A stretch of 22,552 nucleotides of DNA from Lindgomyces ingoldianus (GCF_010093535.1 NW_022985164.1:179982-202533); one strand, 5' to 3'; counted from the stretch's first letter, positions 9,527 through 18,994 are shown. The notes: a model not told the origin generated them from the sequence alone. Numbers and translations are program-made.

Positions 9527-10040
9527 TTAACACATAAATATAATATATGCCTCTTTTATATGTTACTTAACATATTATTGTGCAGCATTTTTATTCTTTA
9601 GGTTAATTATATAAAGGTAGCTTACTTATCTCTTTTTAGTAAAAACTACTATGTTATGTGTAAGTTTAATCTTTTTACTATTAAACTTAATAAGTTACTT
9701 TTTTGCTAGAATAGTCTTACTTTTTACATAGAACTTTACTTTTTATAGTTTTTTCTCTTCTCTTTACACAAAATTCTTTATTATAATACTTAAGGTGTTG
9801 TACAAATGCTTCTAGTTATTTCTAGGGCCTATGTTGTGCATATAGTGCATATTTGCCTAACTTTCTAGGATATCTAGAAAGATGTCTGTGTACTAAGTTT
9901 CTTAAATATCTAGCTATTAACATAGATTAATAAAGATTCTTATTTTATTTATAAAAATGTTATATAGTTAACTTATATAGTTATTTTTTTTATGCCTTTT
10001 AGAATTATATAATTTTATTTACTAAAAGTTTTTTTTAGCA
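9527..10040 (-). pseudogene. Degraded copia interior, no domain recognised
   Basis: Lies between the RNase H linker and the Pro-rich gag-like stretch. Minus-strand frames contain short segments ending KRGIYYIYV, which fits the 'RGAYIAY' sequence normally just before SRPE, so the right-most pol remnant extends to about 9570. The rest gives no integrase, protease or reverse transcriptase motif. It probably contains the deletion junction. Confidence 0.45.
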
Positions 10041-10320
10041 GTTTCCCTCTAGGGTGGAAGTTTATACAGGCTGTAATGTGGTATAGATTGTGCAGGTGGT
10101 ATTAGTAGTGCATACACTACTGCAGGCGGTGGTGTGTACAATTAAGGGTGTAGAGCAGGTGTTAGGTAGGGTGGCATGTATTGTTTGTACAGTAATTAGT
10201 GTAGTGCTAGCTAAGGTGTAGGAGTAGGTAATGCTAGTATATTTAGTGTTAATAGCAGCATTATGTTTAGTCTACTTCTGTGTAGAGCCTTATATAGCAA
10301 TAAAAGTTGCATATAAAGCC
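10041..10320 (-). pseudogene. Proline-rich gag-like segment of copia
   Basis: On the minus strand one frame gives LALPTPTP, YKQYMPPYLTPALHP, LYTPPPAVVYALLIPPAQ and HYSLYKLPP, with only a few TAG/TAA stops. Pro/Tyr/Gln-rich tails are common in Gag of ascomycete copia elements, and the position between the 5' LTR side and pol fits. The plus strand of the same stretch is just GT-rich. GC content is higher than in the flanks, so this part escaped much of the mutation. No zinc knuckle is visible. Assignment to Gag is inference from position and composition. Confidence 0.5.
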
Positions 10321-10765
10321 TTTTTAGTGTAATTACTTTTTTTTATACTATATTATACAGCTTCTAGGCTTAGGTACCTTTAGTGCTTAGCTATAGTGTA
10401 ATTTCTTTGTCTTTTAGCACTTATATAAGCTCTTTTTTAAATGCGCAGCTAAGTGCTAAGAAGTTTTATAGTGTCTATCTTTTAAAATCCTCTATGTACG
10501 CACTTAGAAAAGTAGCGCCCTTTTAAGTTATTATACATAGATTAGTAATTATGTAACTTATGTATAATTAAGTCTATAGGCTTATTAGAGCTTCTAACAT
10601 GTTAATCTTGTTATTCTAGTACTCTAGGCTAGTCTTATTTTATAGTGTTGCCTTTAATATCTCTATATTCTTTATAAGTTATTTATATAATAGGAATTAT
10701 TCTTTATTCTTTCTATTATTACACAAAGTTATTAGTTGCTAGTAGGATTTTATTATAATAGTATA
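10321..10765 (-). other. Degraded 5' part of the copia interior, probably gag
   Basis: AT-rich, stop-filled sequence with no motif I can name. By position, between the 5' repeats and the Pro-rich segment, it should be the N-terminal part of gag. Confidence 0.35.
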
Positions 10766-11422
10766 GTTAATTACTTTTCTAGTAGATCGCGCAGGTACTG
10801 CTGTTGTCTAGCTGCTAGGTTGTGCAGCTTTAATAGCTTTAGTGTGCGCCTTACACTATCTCCTTCTTACTTTATACAGTAGTAGAGCTTACTATATAAT
10901 GCAAAGAATTAATCTGCTATTCTAAAGAATAAGTAACTAAATAAAGTACCTTATAAGGTGTAAGTGCTTTATTATTACTTTTTTTAAAAGATAGGTAACA
11001 AAACAAAGTGCCTTACAAGGTGTAAGGTTAATTGCTTGTGCAGTAGATTGCGCGGGTACTGCTGTTGTCTAGCTGCTAGGTTGTGCAGCTTTAATAGCTT
11101 TAGTGTGCGCCTTGCACTATCTCCTCCTTACTTTGTGCAGTAGCAGAGCTTGCTGTATAATGCAAAGGATTAATGTGCTATTATCTAGCTACTAGGTTGT
11201 GCAGCTTTAGTAGCTTTAGTGTGCGTCTTGCACTATCTCCTTCTTACTCTATATAGTAGCAGAGCTTACTGTATAATGTAAAGGATTAATCTGCTATCCT
11301 AAGAGATAAGTAACTAAACAAAGTACCTTATAAGGCGTAGGTACTCTGCTATTACTCTTCCTAAAAGATAAGTAATAAAATAAAGTACCTTATAAGGCGT
11401 AGGTACTTTGTTGTTACTTTTA
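10766..11422 (-). repeat. Imperfect tandem repeat array in the copia 5' region
   Basis: A 261-bp unit starting GTTAATT at 10766 recurs at 11027. Its first part (about 116 bp, CTAGCTGCTAGGTTGTGCAG type) starts near 10799, 11060 and 11176. Its second part contains 60-bp subunits carrying the palindrome ACCTTATAAGGT, seen near 10950, 11324 and 11390 and as a variant near 11010. The layout is a-b, a, a-b. The array lies just inside the 5' LTR, where untranslated leader and packaging signals of LTR elements normally lie. No coding potential is evident. Confidence 0.85.
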
Positions 11423-11444
11423 CTAATTTATAGTTAATTAAATT

Positions 11445-11457
11445 AACTACTAATTAG
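11445..11457 (-). promoter_or_regulatory. Candidate primer-binding site region, copia copy 1
   Basis: Read on the minus strand, CTAATTAGTAGTT follows the 5' LTR directly. The same 13 bases follow the 5' LTR of copy 2 at 22492-22504. It lacks the standard TGG start complementary to tRNA CCA, so a mutated site or an unusual primer (such as a half-tRNA) must be assumed. Confidence 0.4.
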
Positions 11458-11737
11458 TGTTAAATAGGCTCTAATAGCTAGCTGCTTATAGTGTAAGCAC
11501 TTAAGTAGCAAGAGTAAGAGTAGTGTACAGTGTGCACAGTGTATAAGGTAGGTAAGGTAAGGGCAATATGTTTCTAGTTCTATTGCTCTTGTCTTTCCTC
11601 TATACAGAGGAAAAGGGGGATATCTAGATGTTCGCGCACAGAGGTTCGCGCACGAGCATCATGTGACAGAGATACGTGGTCCTGCTCGTGCGCGATCGCT
11701 TGTATCCAGACTGTGACGCTGCTGCTGTGTACAGACA
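11458..11737 (-). repeat. Copia LTR (5' LTR of copy 1)
   Basis: Starts TGTTAAATAGG and ends CAGACA, followed by CTAAT (11738-11742). The 11580-11737 part is nearly unmutated and rich in CpG. It contains a perfect inverted repeat, CGCGCACGAGCA at 11647-11658 and TGCTCGTGCGCG at 11683-11694, with a 24-nt loop. It also has a near-palindrome CCTCTATACAGAGG around 11596-11611. An open stretch on the minus strand (11885 down to 11580) crosses from the gypsy gene into this LTR and is chimeric. Confidence 0.93.
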
Positions 11738-11742
11738 CTAAT
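11738..11742. repeat. CTAAT target site duplication of the copia element, right
   Basis: Direct copy of 7372-7376, immediately after the LTR end ACA. Confidence 0.9.
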
Positions 11743-14700
11743 CCTTTTTTTATTTTTTTTAAAAAAAGTAAACTTCTTAGTTCCTTCTTTTTATCTTTTA
11801 AAATAGTTAGGCCTTTAGCTAAAGGCGTTAGCTTACTAGTTCTAAGCTCTAAAAACATGCTTAATAATGTAGTTAAACTAGGCAAGTTCTATTACTTATT
11901 ATATGTGCATTAGTAATAGCTTCTTTATTATTAAGAACATAACTAGGTTTATATAGTTTATTATAATGTTAAAACACTTTCTAATTTTATGTAATTTTAT
12001 TACTTAAACTTATATTATATTTAGTATTACTTTTAGTTTTTTTGTTAGGTATGCTGTAGTCTACTTTAGATCTTAAAAACTTTGCTAAGTAATATGCTAC
12101 TAGATGCTATTTTCTGTCTTCCTATTTCTAGTAAAAGGCTGTGCTGCTTGCCTTTAAGGGCGCGTTTATATAGATTTTTATATTTAATTATAGGTTATAC
12201 ATCTATAGTACTAGTTTAATAGTTATAGCCTATTTTAATTCTTTAAAGGCGTTGCCTATTTATAAGGTTTAGATAAATTTTATAGTTGCCTATTTCTTTA
12301 TAGTAGCATTAGTTAAAAGTAGGGTGATTTTTAAATAGTTTTTAATTATTTATTTAATATATCTAGATAGTCTTAGGAATTCTTTAACTTTCTTAACTAT
12401 TATAGGTTTTAGCTATTTTAAGACCTTTTATATTTTAGCTAGGTTAATTTTAATTTTATTACTATTTATTATAAATTTTAAATATTTAGTTTTAGTAACA
12501 TAGAATTTGCATTTAGATAGCTAGAGATAAAGTCTGTATTCTTATAGCTTGTCTAGGACTTTTTATACCTTCTGCATGTAGTCTTCTAGGCTTTCCTTTA
12601 TGTAGATAAGGACATTGTCTAAATATACTAGTATAAAGACATTAAGGTATAGGTTTAAAGCTATATTAATAATTCTTTAGAACATTATAAAGGTGTTTAT
12701 TAGGCTAAACAGCATTATTAATAGCTTATATAATCTTTATAAAGTTTAAAAGGCTGTTAGCTATTTATTACTTTTATTTATTTATATCTTATTAAATCTA
12801 TCTTGTACATTAAACTTTATAAAATATAAAGTTCTTTTTAACTAGTTTATTATGTCTTAGATAATTAGAAGAGGAAACTAGTTTTAAATTATATTATTAT
12901 TTAGAGTTTAATAGTTCTAGTAAACTTTAATTTTTTCTTTTTTTTATAACAACTATAGCTAACGCTACTAAGCTATAGCTTTCTTAAATATAGCCTTATA
13001 CTAACATTTAGTTAACATATCCCTGCAGCGCGTTTTTTATATTTTTGTTAGAAGGCAAAGCTTATAGGTTTTTAAGTTAGAATTCTTTATTAAATTTATA
13101 GTGTAGTTCTATAGTTAGTGTAGAGGTAATTTTTTTAGATTCTTAGGTGTTTTAAACATGTCTTTGTAATTCTTGTACTTAGTAGAAATAGTATGTTCTT
13201 CTTAGATCTTATAAATGCTAATCTATTCTATGTCTAGGTTAGCTTTAAGTTCTTTATAAAAAACTTTTTTTAATTTTTTTATTACTTTTATTACTCTAGC
13301 TTTTAGCTTCTAGTAGGGGAATTTCTAGAGCTTTTATTTCTTTAAGTAGTAGCTACTACTCTGCTTTACTTATTTATAGATTACGCATAAGTTATTATAG
13401 CATGCTAACTAGGTTATGTGTGCATAGTCTTTAGAGTTTTTAATAGTTATAGTTTTTTAATTGATGGCTAAGTTATGTTTTTTAAGCTAATTATAACCTA
13501 GAATAGTATTATATTTATCTTTAAGTAGAAGTATGCTTATAAACTTTTAGTTCTTTATATTTAGTGTTTTTAAGCTATTTTTATAAGTTTTTAAGTTAAT
13601 CTATCCTCTACTATACTTTAGTAAAGAGGTGTTAGTAAGGGTTACTTTAAATAAGTTTTTTTTAATTTAGAATATAATACTTTACTAGTCTACCTAAGTT
13701 ATATCTATTATAGTAAAGGTGCATCTGCTGTTAATAAGAGCTAACCTTATCTATTCTTTAAAAGTAAAGGTTATAGTTAAGCTTTACTCTACTTTTTAAC
13801 TTATAGCTACTAATGCTTTTATATTATAAAATATTTCTTTCTTATTATTTACTAAGTATAGGTTAATATTTTATAGATTATTAAACTTATTTTTTTTATA
13901 AAGTTAATATTCTTTAACACAGCAGTTAGCTGCTTTACATTTATAGTCCTTTACTAAGTAGTAGAATGTTATGTAATCCTTCTTTTATGCAGCCTTTTAC
14001 TAAAAGTAGTAGAACTTGCATTAACTTTAATTATTATAGTCTAGCTAATCTATTATTTTATGTGTAAGAGTAGTTTAGCATGTGTAATAATTTATAACTT
14101 TATAGCTTAAAGCTATGCCTAACTATAGGCTCCTGTCCTAGTGTTTTTTTTATGTAGGCTACTATCCTAAATAGTGTTTATTATTCTAGTGCTTTATGCA
14201 ATAGCGTCACGTGCACTAGTACTAGAGGTATAGGCAATTGTCTAGCCTATGCAGAGTGCCTGTGGGCCTCTCTTAGGTCTACTAGAGGTATTCTTAGGTT
14301 TGTACTAGCTGTACAGGGTGTTCTCTCTACTAGCAATTGTTAGTGCTATAAAAGGCGCTTCTACAGAACATACACTAACTATAGTTCTGTTGTAGGGTGA
14401 GGGCTTTCCTGCTAACTATTAGCCTTAGGAGCAAAGTTTAGAGTTGCTTCTGCGTAGGTTCTAGGACTTTAAAAGTAGCACTCTAGCCTAGGCTCTTAAG
14501 TTTCTAGTTGCAGATCTTTATAAAGAACTTTTATTATTATTTTTTTTTTATAATGTTGTATTTTACTCTAGCTATTTATTACACTATGTTAAATATTACA
14601 TAGTTATTACTAATGTTTATTTAGTAAAGTAATACTACACATTCTCTAAAGTAGTTATGTTATTACCTATACTTTTAGCATAAGCATTTCTAGAATTGTC

Positions 14701-15381
14701 TAGAAAGCTTTAGTGCTAAGGTGCTAAGGGTTCTATTATTAAAAGAGAACTATTTCTCTTTTCTCTTAATATTTATAATGTATCTTTAAATTTAAGTTTC
14801 TTCTTTATATTTTTTAAGAATTATAATGTCCTGTAACACCTAATTAAGGCTACTAAAGTCTATAATAACTACTTTCTAATATGCTTTAAAGTAGTTTCTT
14901 AAAAAATAGTTTTTTTTATATTACTAGTAGAGTCTATTATTTAATCTATTCTAATATTTCCTTATTTATAAGGCTGTATTTAGTAGTAATAGCTTTTACT
15001 ATTATAGTAGTATTTTTATTCTCTCTCTTTTAAAAGTCTAAGTAATTTTAGCAGAAATGTCCTACCTTTTTATAGTTTAGGTAGGCCTTATTCTTTAGCT
15101 ATTTCTATTGCTTCTTAGTTAAAGACAGCCTATTATGTCTAGAAGCTTAGCTTTTCTTTAAGAGGAGGCTTTATGTATGTTTTATATAACTAAAGTTTAT
15201 TAGTTTTTTATTATAATAAAAGGCTTTTTTCTTTTTTAAAACAAATTCTAGCTTCTAAAGAGCTTCTTTATGTAGTTTTTCTCTTTTATGTTCTCTATGC
15301 TTATTATTATAAAGTGTTGCTTTTGAAATAAAGTTTTTAAAAGTAGTTAGTTTTTATTTATATGTAAATTTATTTTTTATT
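11743..15381 (-). pseudogene. Gypsy II copy 1: gag (truncated), protease, RT and RNase H
   Basis: Minus-strand gag-pol, collinear with about 18110-21755 of copy 2. Readable pieces are: the RNase H-integrase linker with LTPLAKGLTILKDKKK (11743-11885, open for about 47 codons); RNase H with KIYINAPLKASS near 12150-12190 (normally TDAS); the RT box VYLDNVLIY near 12605-12635; the protease active site LINSRCTFT near 13710-13740, where the catalytic Asp is Asn (codon 13732..13730); and a Cys/His-rich gag region, DYKCKAANCC, near 13920-13960. Gag homology stops abruptly at about 15380, so the N-terminus and 5' LTR are missing. Stops are nearly all TAG/TAA. Confidence 0.88.
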
Positions 15382-15441
15382 AGAAGGGGAGGTAGTGTAA
15401 CAATCTTTATAAATTGTTCTATCTTAGATGGCCTAGAAGGC
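15382..15441 (+). repeat. Polypurine tract and start of another LTR, plus strand, truncated
   Basis: AGAAGGGGAGGTAG (15382-15395) followed by TGTAACAATC is the typical junction between the end of an LTR-element interior and its 3' LTR. Only about 46 bases of that LTR remain before the gypsy II LTR begins at 15442. Sequence and orientation differ from the gypsy II LTR, so it belongs to another family. It also marks where gypsy copy 1 breaks off. Confidence 0.55.
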
Positions 15442-16043
15442 TGTTACAATCCTTGCTTCAGGAAGCACTCGGGTCTTATGATATTCCTAGGGGGGAAGTA
15501 GGACGAATGGTAGGGGCCAATCCAGTAGGGTGTACAGTCCTACGTACAGGCTATTAGGCTAATAGAGGGAGGAAGAGTGACTAGATTGTAGTTTGCCCTA
15601 TGTGCAGTAGTAAAGCAGCTAGGGTTAAACAGTCCTTTTAGACAAAGTTAGAGGTATATATAGTGTAAGATATATAAATAGTATTATAGCTCTTTAAAAA
15701 GCTAAATGCTACTTAGTTTATGTAAAAAATAAACTAAATATTAAACACACCTTTTAAAAGTTGTTTAATGTAGGAACTATATACATGTGCTAGGGCGCTA
15801 AGGGGAGCTAATAAAAGTTTATAAGAGCTTACTAAGAAGACTTCTATAGGCTCCCTAGAGCTCCTTTAAGCTCTCTAAATTTGCAGCCTGTCTCTTTATT
15901 AGACAACGCATTCTTCTATAACTTTAGGCAGGTGCGCTGCCTCTGTGTCCTCTAACTAGTCTCTAAGCAAGCCCTGCCCCAATCTAGCTAGATTGTGGAG
16001 CACTGCCGGTGGAGTTACGCTAGTCTAACTGTAGACTGTAACA
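15442..16043 (-). repeat. 3' LTR of gypsy II copy 2 (602 bp)
   Basis: Bounded by TGTTACA at 15442 and TGTAACA ending at 16043, a 7-bp inverted terminal pair. In the minus orientation it starts directly after a purine-rich tract (16044-16057), as a 3' LTR should. It is much less mutated than the interior, apart from an AT-rich middle (about 15640-15770). It contains a TATA-like GTATATATAG near 15653-15662 and the 16-bp palindrome CAATCTAGCTAGATTG at 15980-15995. The 5-bp flank on the left would be AAGGC; the other LTR is not in the window, so this cannot be checked. Confidence 0.75.
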
Positions 16044-16057
16044 CGCTGCCCCTTCTC
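16044..16057 (-). promoter_or_regulatory. Polypurine tract of gypsy II copy 2
   Basis: On the minus strand GGAGAAGGGGCAGCG runs into the LTR start TGTTACAGTC. It is the expected primer for plus-strand cDNA synthesis. Confidence 0.7.
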
Positions 16058-16802
16058 CCTAGTAGCGTCCTTGCTGCTTTACTTACACAACTATGTTAAT
16101 AAAAGCTTATTTATAAGGTGCATGTCTACTTACTAAAAGGCGTCTTTAACATTTATTTTTTTTATACTAAATAGCTTGTTAGTCTTATTTATTTTATTGT
16201 CTCTATGTTACTTTTTATTTTAATTCTCTTTACTAGACAAAGATAAGGCCTTATAGCACTTACTAGTCTTTAGAGTTGTTATGTGTGTTAACGCTGTCTT
16301 TAAACAACTATGTTAAGTGTGTAAAAAAGTATAGTAAGTATAATGCTTTTATTTCTAATGCTGCCTAGAACTATTTAGAGAAAAAGAGAGAAGCGCTTCT
16401 CTAAAAGGCTTTTGTTACAAAGGCTTAGAAGCGTGCTTTACTAGAAGAGTAGCTAGCCTGCAAGCGCCTTCTACTAGAAGAACAGCAGGCTTAGGACTAG
16501 AAGCAGCTTTGCTTGTAGAAGAAAATGCTAGGGGTAATAAATAAGAAGCGTTCTAGATAGGATTATATCTAAAAGTTATTAAATCTGTTAAAGGCTTATT
16601 ATGTAAAGTACCTAAAAAGAGACCTCTTCTTATTAGACAAGATAAAAGCTTTTAAGGCTAAAGTAAAAGGCTATTTCTTTCTTTAACTATTATTAGCTAG
16701 AACTTGTCTCTAAAAGCTACTACTATCTAGTAATAACATAGCTGTTCCTTTTAATATAGGTGCCTTATTACCTAGCTAGTTTCTTTTAGACAAGCCTAAA
16801 AG
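16058..16802 (-). other. Long 3' untranslated region of gypsy II copy 2
   Basis: About 750 bp between the end of the chromodomain and the polypurine tract. On the gag-pol strand nothing protein-like is seen after the chromodomain and a short tail. The opposite strand carries the antisense frame at 16348-16686. The word ACAACTATGTTAA occurs twice (about 16087 and 16305). The part right of about 16290 is also present in copy 1 from 3726. Confidence 0.6.
16348..16686 (+). other. Antisense reading frame in the gypsy II 3' region (copy 2)
   Basis: A plus-strand frame of about 112 codons with internal TAG stops but no TGA, ending at TAA (16684-16686). It starts FISNAA*NYLEKKREALL, has a Glu/Gln/Lys/Leu-rich middle (LLEE, KRLLLEEQQA) that looks coiled-coil, then DYI*KLLNLLKAYYVKYL and a Lys-rich tail. 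Possible upstream extension in the same frame reaches about 16255. Copy 1 keeps the same frame and the same end blocks. No family recognised. Alternative: purine-rich untranslated RNA that looks coding by chance. Confidence 0.35.
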
Positions 16803-16965
16803 TACTCTTGCACTAACAGCTGCACATTCCTTAAATTCTTAGCTAGTTTCTATGTATTTTTACTAGTAAGCTACTTTTTTTATTTTACTAAAAACTTTTT
16901 TTAGTTTTTTTAATTACCTACTATATATTTAACTTTATATTCTATTTCTTTATCTTCTTATTTTT
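16803..16965 (-). other. Chromodomain of gypsy II copy 2
   Basis: On the minus strand one frame gives DKEIEYKVKYIVGN, then FLVK*KK*LTSKNT*KLAKNL and VQEY. Replacing the three stops by Trp gives the standard FLVKWKGW-ENTWE-AENL pattern. It would bind methylated histone tails and direct insertion into heterochromatin, which fits the nested setting. Confidence 0.85.
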
Positions 16966-16969
16966 AGGT

Positions 16970-18080
16970 AGATAAGGGAATTTCCTTAGATGCTTTTTCT
17001 AGCTTAGAGATATAGAACTATAAGTAGATTCTTATATATAGAAGAAGCTTAAGCTTATAGTTGTCTTGTTAGGTTTATAAGACTTTATAAGGTTTTATTC
17101 TTTTTTCTGCTAGCTTTTTAGAGAGTCTTAGTATCTTTAGGTTTTTAGTGTTAAGATATATATAATTCTCTAGGTAAATTTCTAGTTCTAGTTATTATAA
17201 TTTATTTACATATTTTTTTATTATTTCTTTACTTAACTTTACTTTTATAGCTAACTTCTTGTAGATTTAATGTAAGTCTACTAGTCTATCTACTAATTTT
17301 TATAGGTCTGTAGGTTAGTTTCTTTATAGCTTAAAGTAAAAGTTATATTTAAAGTTAGCTTTATATAGTGTTTCTTTTATTATAGCTAATTTTATGCTGT
17401 TAATAGCTAGCTATGCTATTAAAAGCTATATTAGCTAATTATTTTAAATATAAAAAGTATACTTTCTTAAATATTTTTCTACTTTTGTGTTTACTTATTT
17501 AGTCTGTCTGTCTGTTTATAAATAATAGGCTGTTAATAGTTTATATGTTATACTAAGGTGCTGCATTACTGCTTTTTAGAAGCTGCTAGTAAATAGTTTA
17601 TCTTAGTTAAAGATAATAATTTTTAGGCATTTATATACTAATATTACATTTTGTTTTAGTTTGTAAATAAATTTTTTAGCTATTATTATTTTTTCTAAGG
17701 GCTAGGTATAAAAGTACTTAGTAGTTTTATCTTAAACTACTATAATTATGTTACACATTCTTTCTGTCCCTAGTTCCTTAGATAGGGGCAATTTTATAAT
17801 AAAGTCTATTATAATTATTGTCTATAGCAGCTTAGGCGCTTTAATTAATTACAAGTATTTGTAAGCCTTATGCCTTTACAGGTTGTTTTTATTATAAATG
17901 TTACATTTTCTAAGTACTTTAGTGCACAACTGCTTAACTTTTAGTATTTATTATAGTATTACAGCCCTTAGCTTTTTCTAGAGGGTGCCTATTCTAGGGT
18001 GTCTAAACATTAGAAATTTGTAGTATTTATAAATTAGGTTTTTTTATCCCTGCTTACTAGCTGTAAGCATGCAGAGCTTT
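16970..18080 (-). other. Integrase of gypsy II copy 2
   Basis: Minus strand: the zinc-binding end retains RHKAYKYL near 17800-17830, the core starts IIIDFIIKLP near 17770 and continues IIFN*DKLFTSSF near 17585-17620, where the expected catalytic Asp is Asn (codon 17608..17606). The QTDRQTK block lies near 17490-17525. The C-terminal domain reads YLNTKNLKILRLSKKLAEKR near 17100-17160, then FYISKLEKAS. The pogo insertion in copy 1 lies right at the IIF-D block. Confidence 0.85.
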
Positions 18081-18793
18081 TTTATAGGTCTAGGTTTATT
18101 GCAGATCTATCTTTTATTAGTTTTTTTAAAGAGTGTAAATTTTTTAGTTTTTTTCTTTTTTTTATTAAAGTAGTTTAGTCTTTAGCTAAGGGCATTAGCC
18201 TGCTAGTTTTGTGCTTTAGGTATGTGCTTAATAATATAGTTAAACTGTGCAAGTTTTATTACCTACTTTATGTGCGTTAGTAACAGTTTCTTTACTATTA
18301 AGAACATAACTAGGTTTACATAGTTAGTTATAATGTTAAATAGTTTTGCTATTTTATATAGTTCTATAAACTAAACCTTTACTATGTTAAGTATAGCCTT
18401 TAGCTTTTTATTAGGTATACTATAGCTAGCTTTAGGTCCTAAGAACTTAGCAGAGTAATACGCAACTAGGTGCTACTTCCTGTCTTCCTGTTTTTAATAC
18501 AGCGTGGCCCTGCTGGCTTCTAGGGACGCGTCTGTGTAGATTTTAGTGTCTAGTTGTGGGTTATACATCCTTAATACTAGTTTAGCTGTTATAGCTTGTT
18601 TTAGAGTAGTAAATGCTTTATTTATTTGTAAAGTCTAAGAGAACTTAGCTATTGCTTATTTTTTTATAGTTATGTTTATTAATAGTATAGCTATTTTTAA
18701 GTAGTTCTTAATTATTTATCTAACATATCTTAATAGTCTAAGGAATCTTTTAACTTTTTTAACTATTATAGGTTTTAGCTATTTAAGTACTTT

Positions 18794-18994
18794 TTATACT
18801 TTAGCTAAGTTAATTTTTATTTTTTTACTATTAATTATAAATTCTAAGTACTCTGTTTTACTAACATAGAATTTACACTTAGAGAGCTGTAGGTAGAGTC
18901 TGTACTTCCTAAGCTGTTCTAGAACTTTCTGTACCTTCTGTACGTAGTCTTTAAGAGTATTCTTTAAGTAGATAAGAACGTTATCTAAATACAC
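18794..18994 (-). other. Reverse transcriptase catalytic box of gypsy II copy 2 (longest open piece)
   Basis: Sixty-six codons without a stop: MYLDNVLIYLKN at the start, then VLEQLRKYRLYLQLSKCKF and EYLEFIINSKKI. This is the RT palm motif (usual form YLDD-LIYS) followed by the thumb region with the KC-F and YLG-I signatures. The second Asp is Asn (codon 18982..18980). It continues upstream and downstream in the degraded gene. Confidence 0.9.

Larger units (their letters stand above)
7377..11737 (-). mobile_element. Ty1/copia retrotransposon copy 1, internally shortened, 280-bp LTRs
   Basis: Two 280-bp direct repeats (7377-7656 and 11458-11737), both TG...CA, flank about 3.8 kb of interior, with CTAAT duplicated outside. 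The pol remnant inside is on the minus strand, so the 5' LTR is the right one. Recognisable in order of transcription are a repeat-rich 5' region, a Pro-rich gag-like segment and the RNase H end of pol. Between gag-like (ends about 10040) and the clear RNase H region (from 9526) only about 0.5 kb remains, too little for protease, integrase and reverse transcriptase, so an internal deletion is inferred. It sits in the RNase H-integrase linker of gypsy II copy 1. Confidence 0.9.
3726..15381 (-). mobile_element. Gypsy family II chromovirus, copy 1, nested by pogo and copia
   Basis: Aligning by eye with the uninterrupted copy at 16.3-21.8 kb, three blocks are collinear: 3726-5015, 6882-7376 and 11743-15381. 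Removing the pogo and copia insertions leaves about 5.4 kb of gypsy sequence, the same length as the corresponding part of copy 2. The element is transcribed leftward: gag at the right, chromodomain at the left. It has no LTRs of its own in the window. The left side is cut by the pogo end at 3664-3723. The right side breaks inside gag, at a foreign polypurine tract/LTR start at 15382. Confidence 0.88.

Noticed and set aside
11580..11913. Overlapping open stretches of 101 codons (minus) and 66 codons (plus)
   Set aside because: The minus one joins gypsy linker codons to copia LTR sequence across the insertion point; the plus one is its shadow. Neither is a natural gene.
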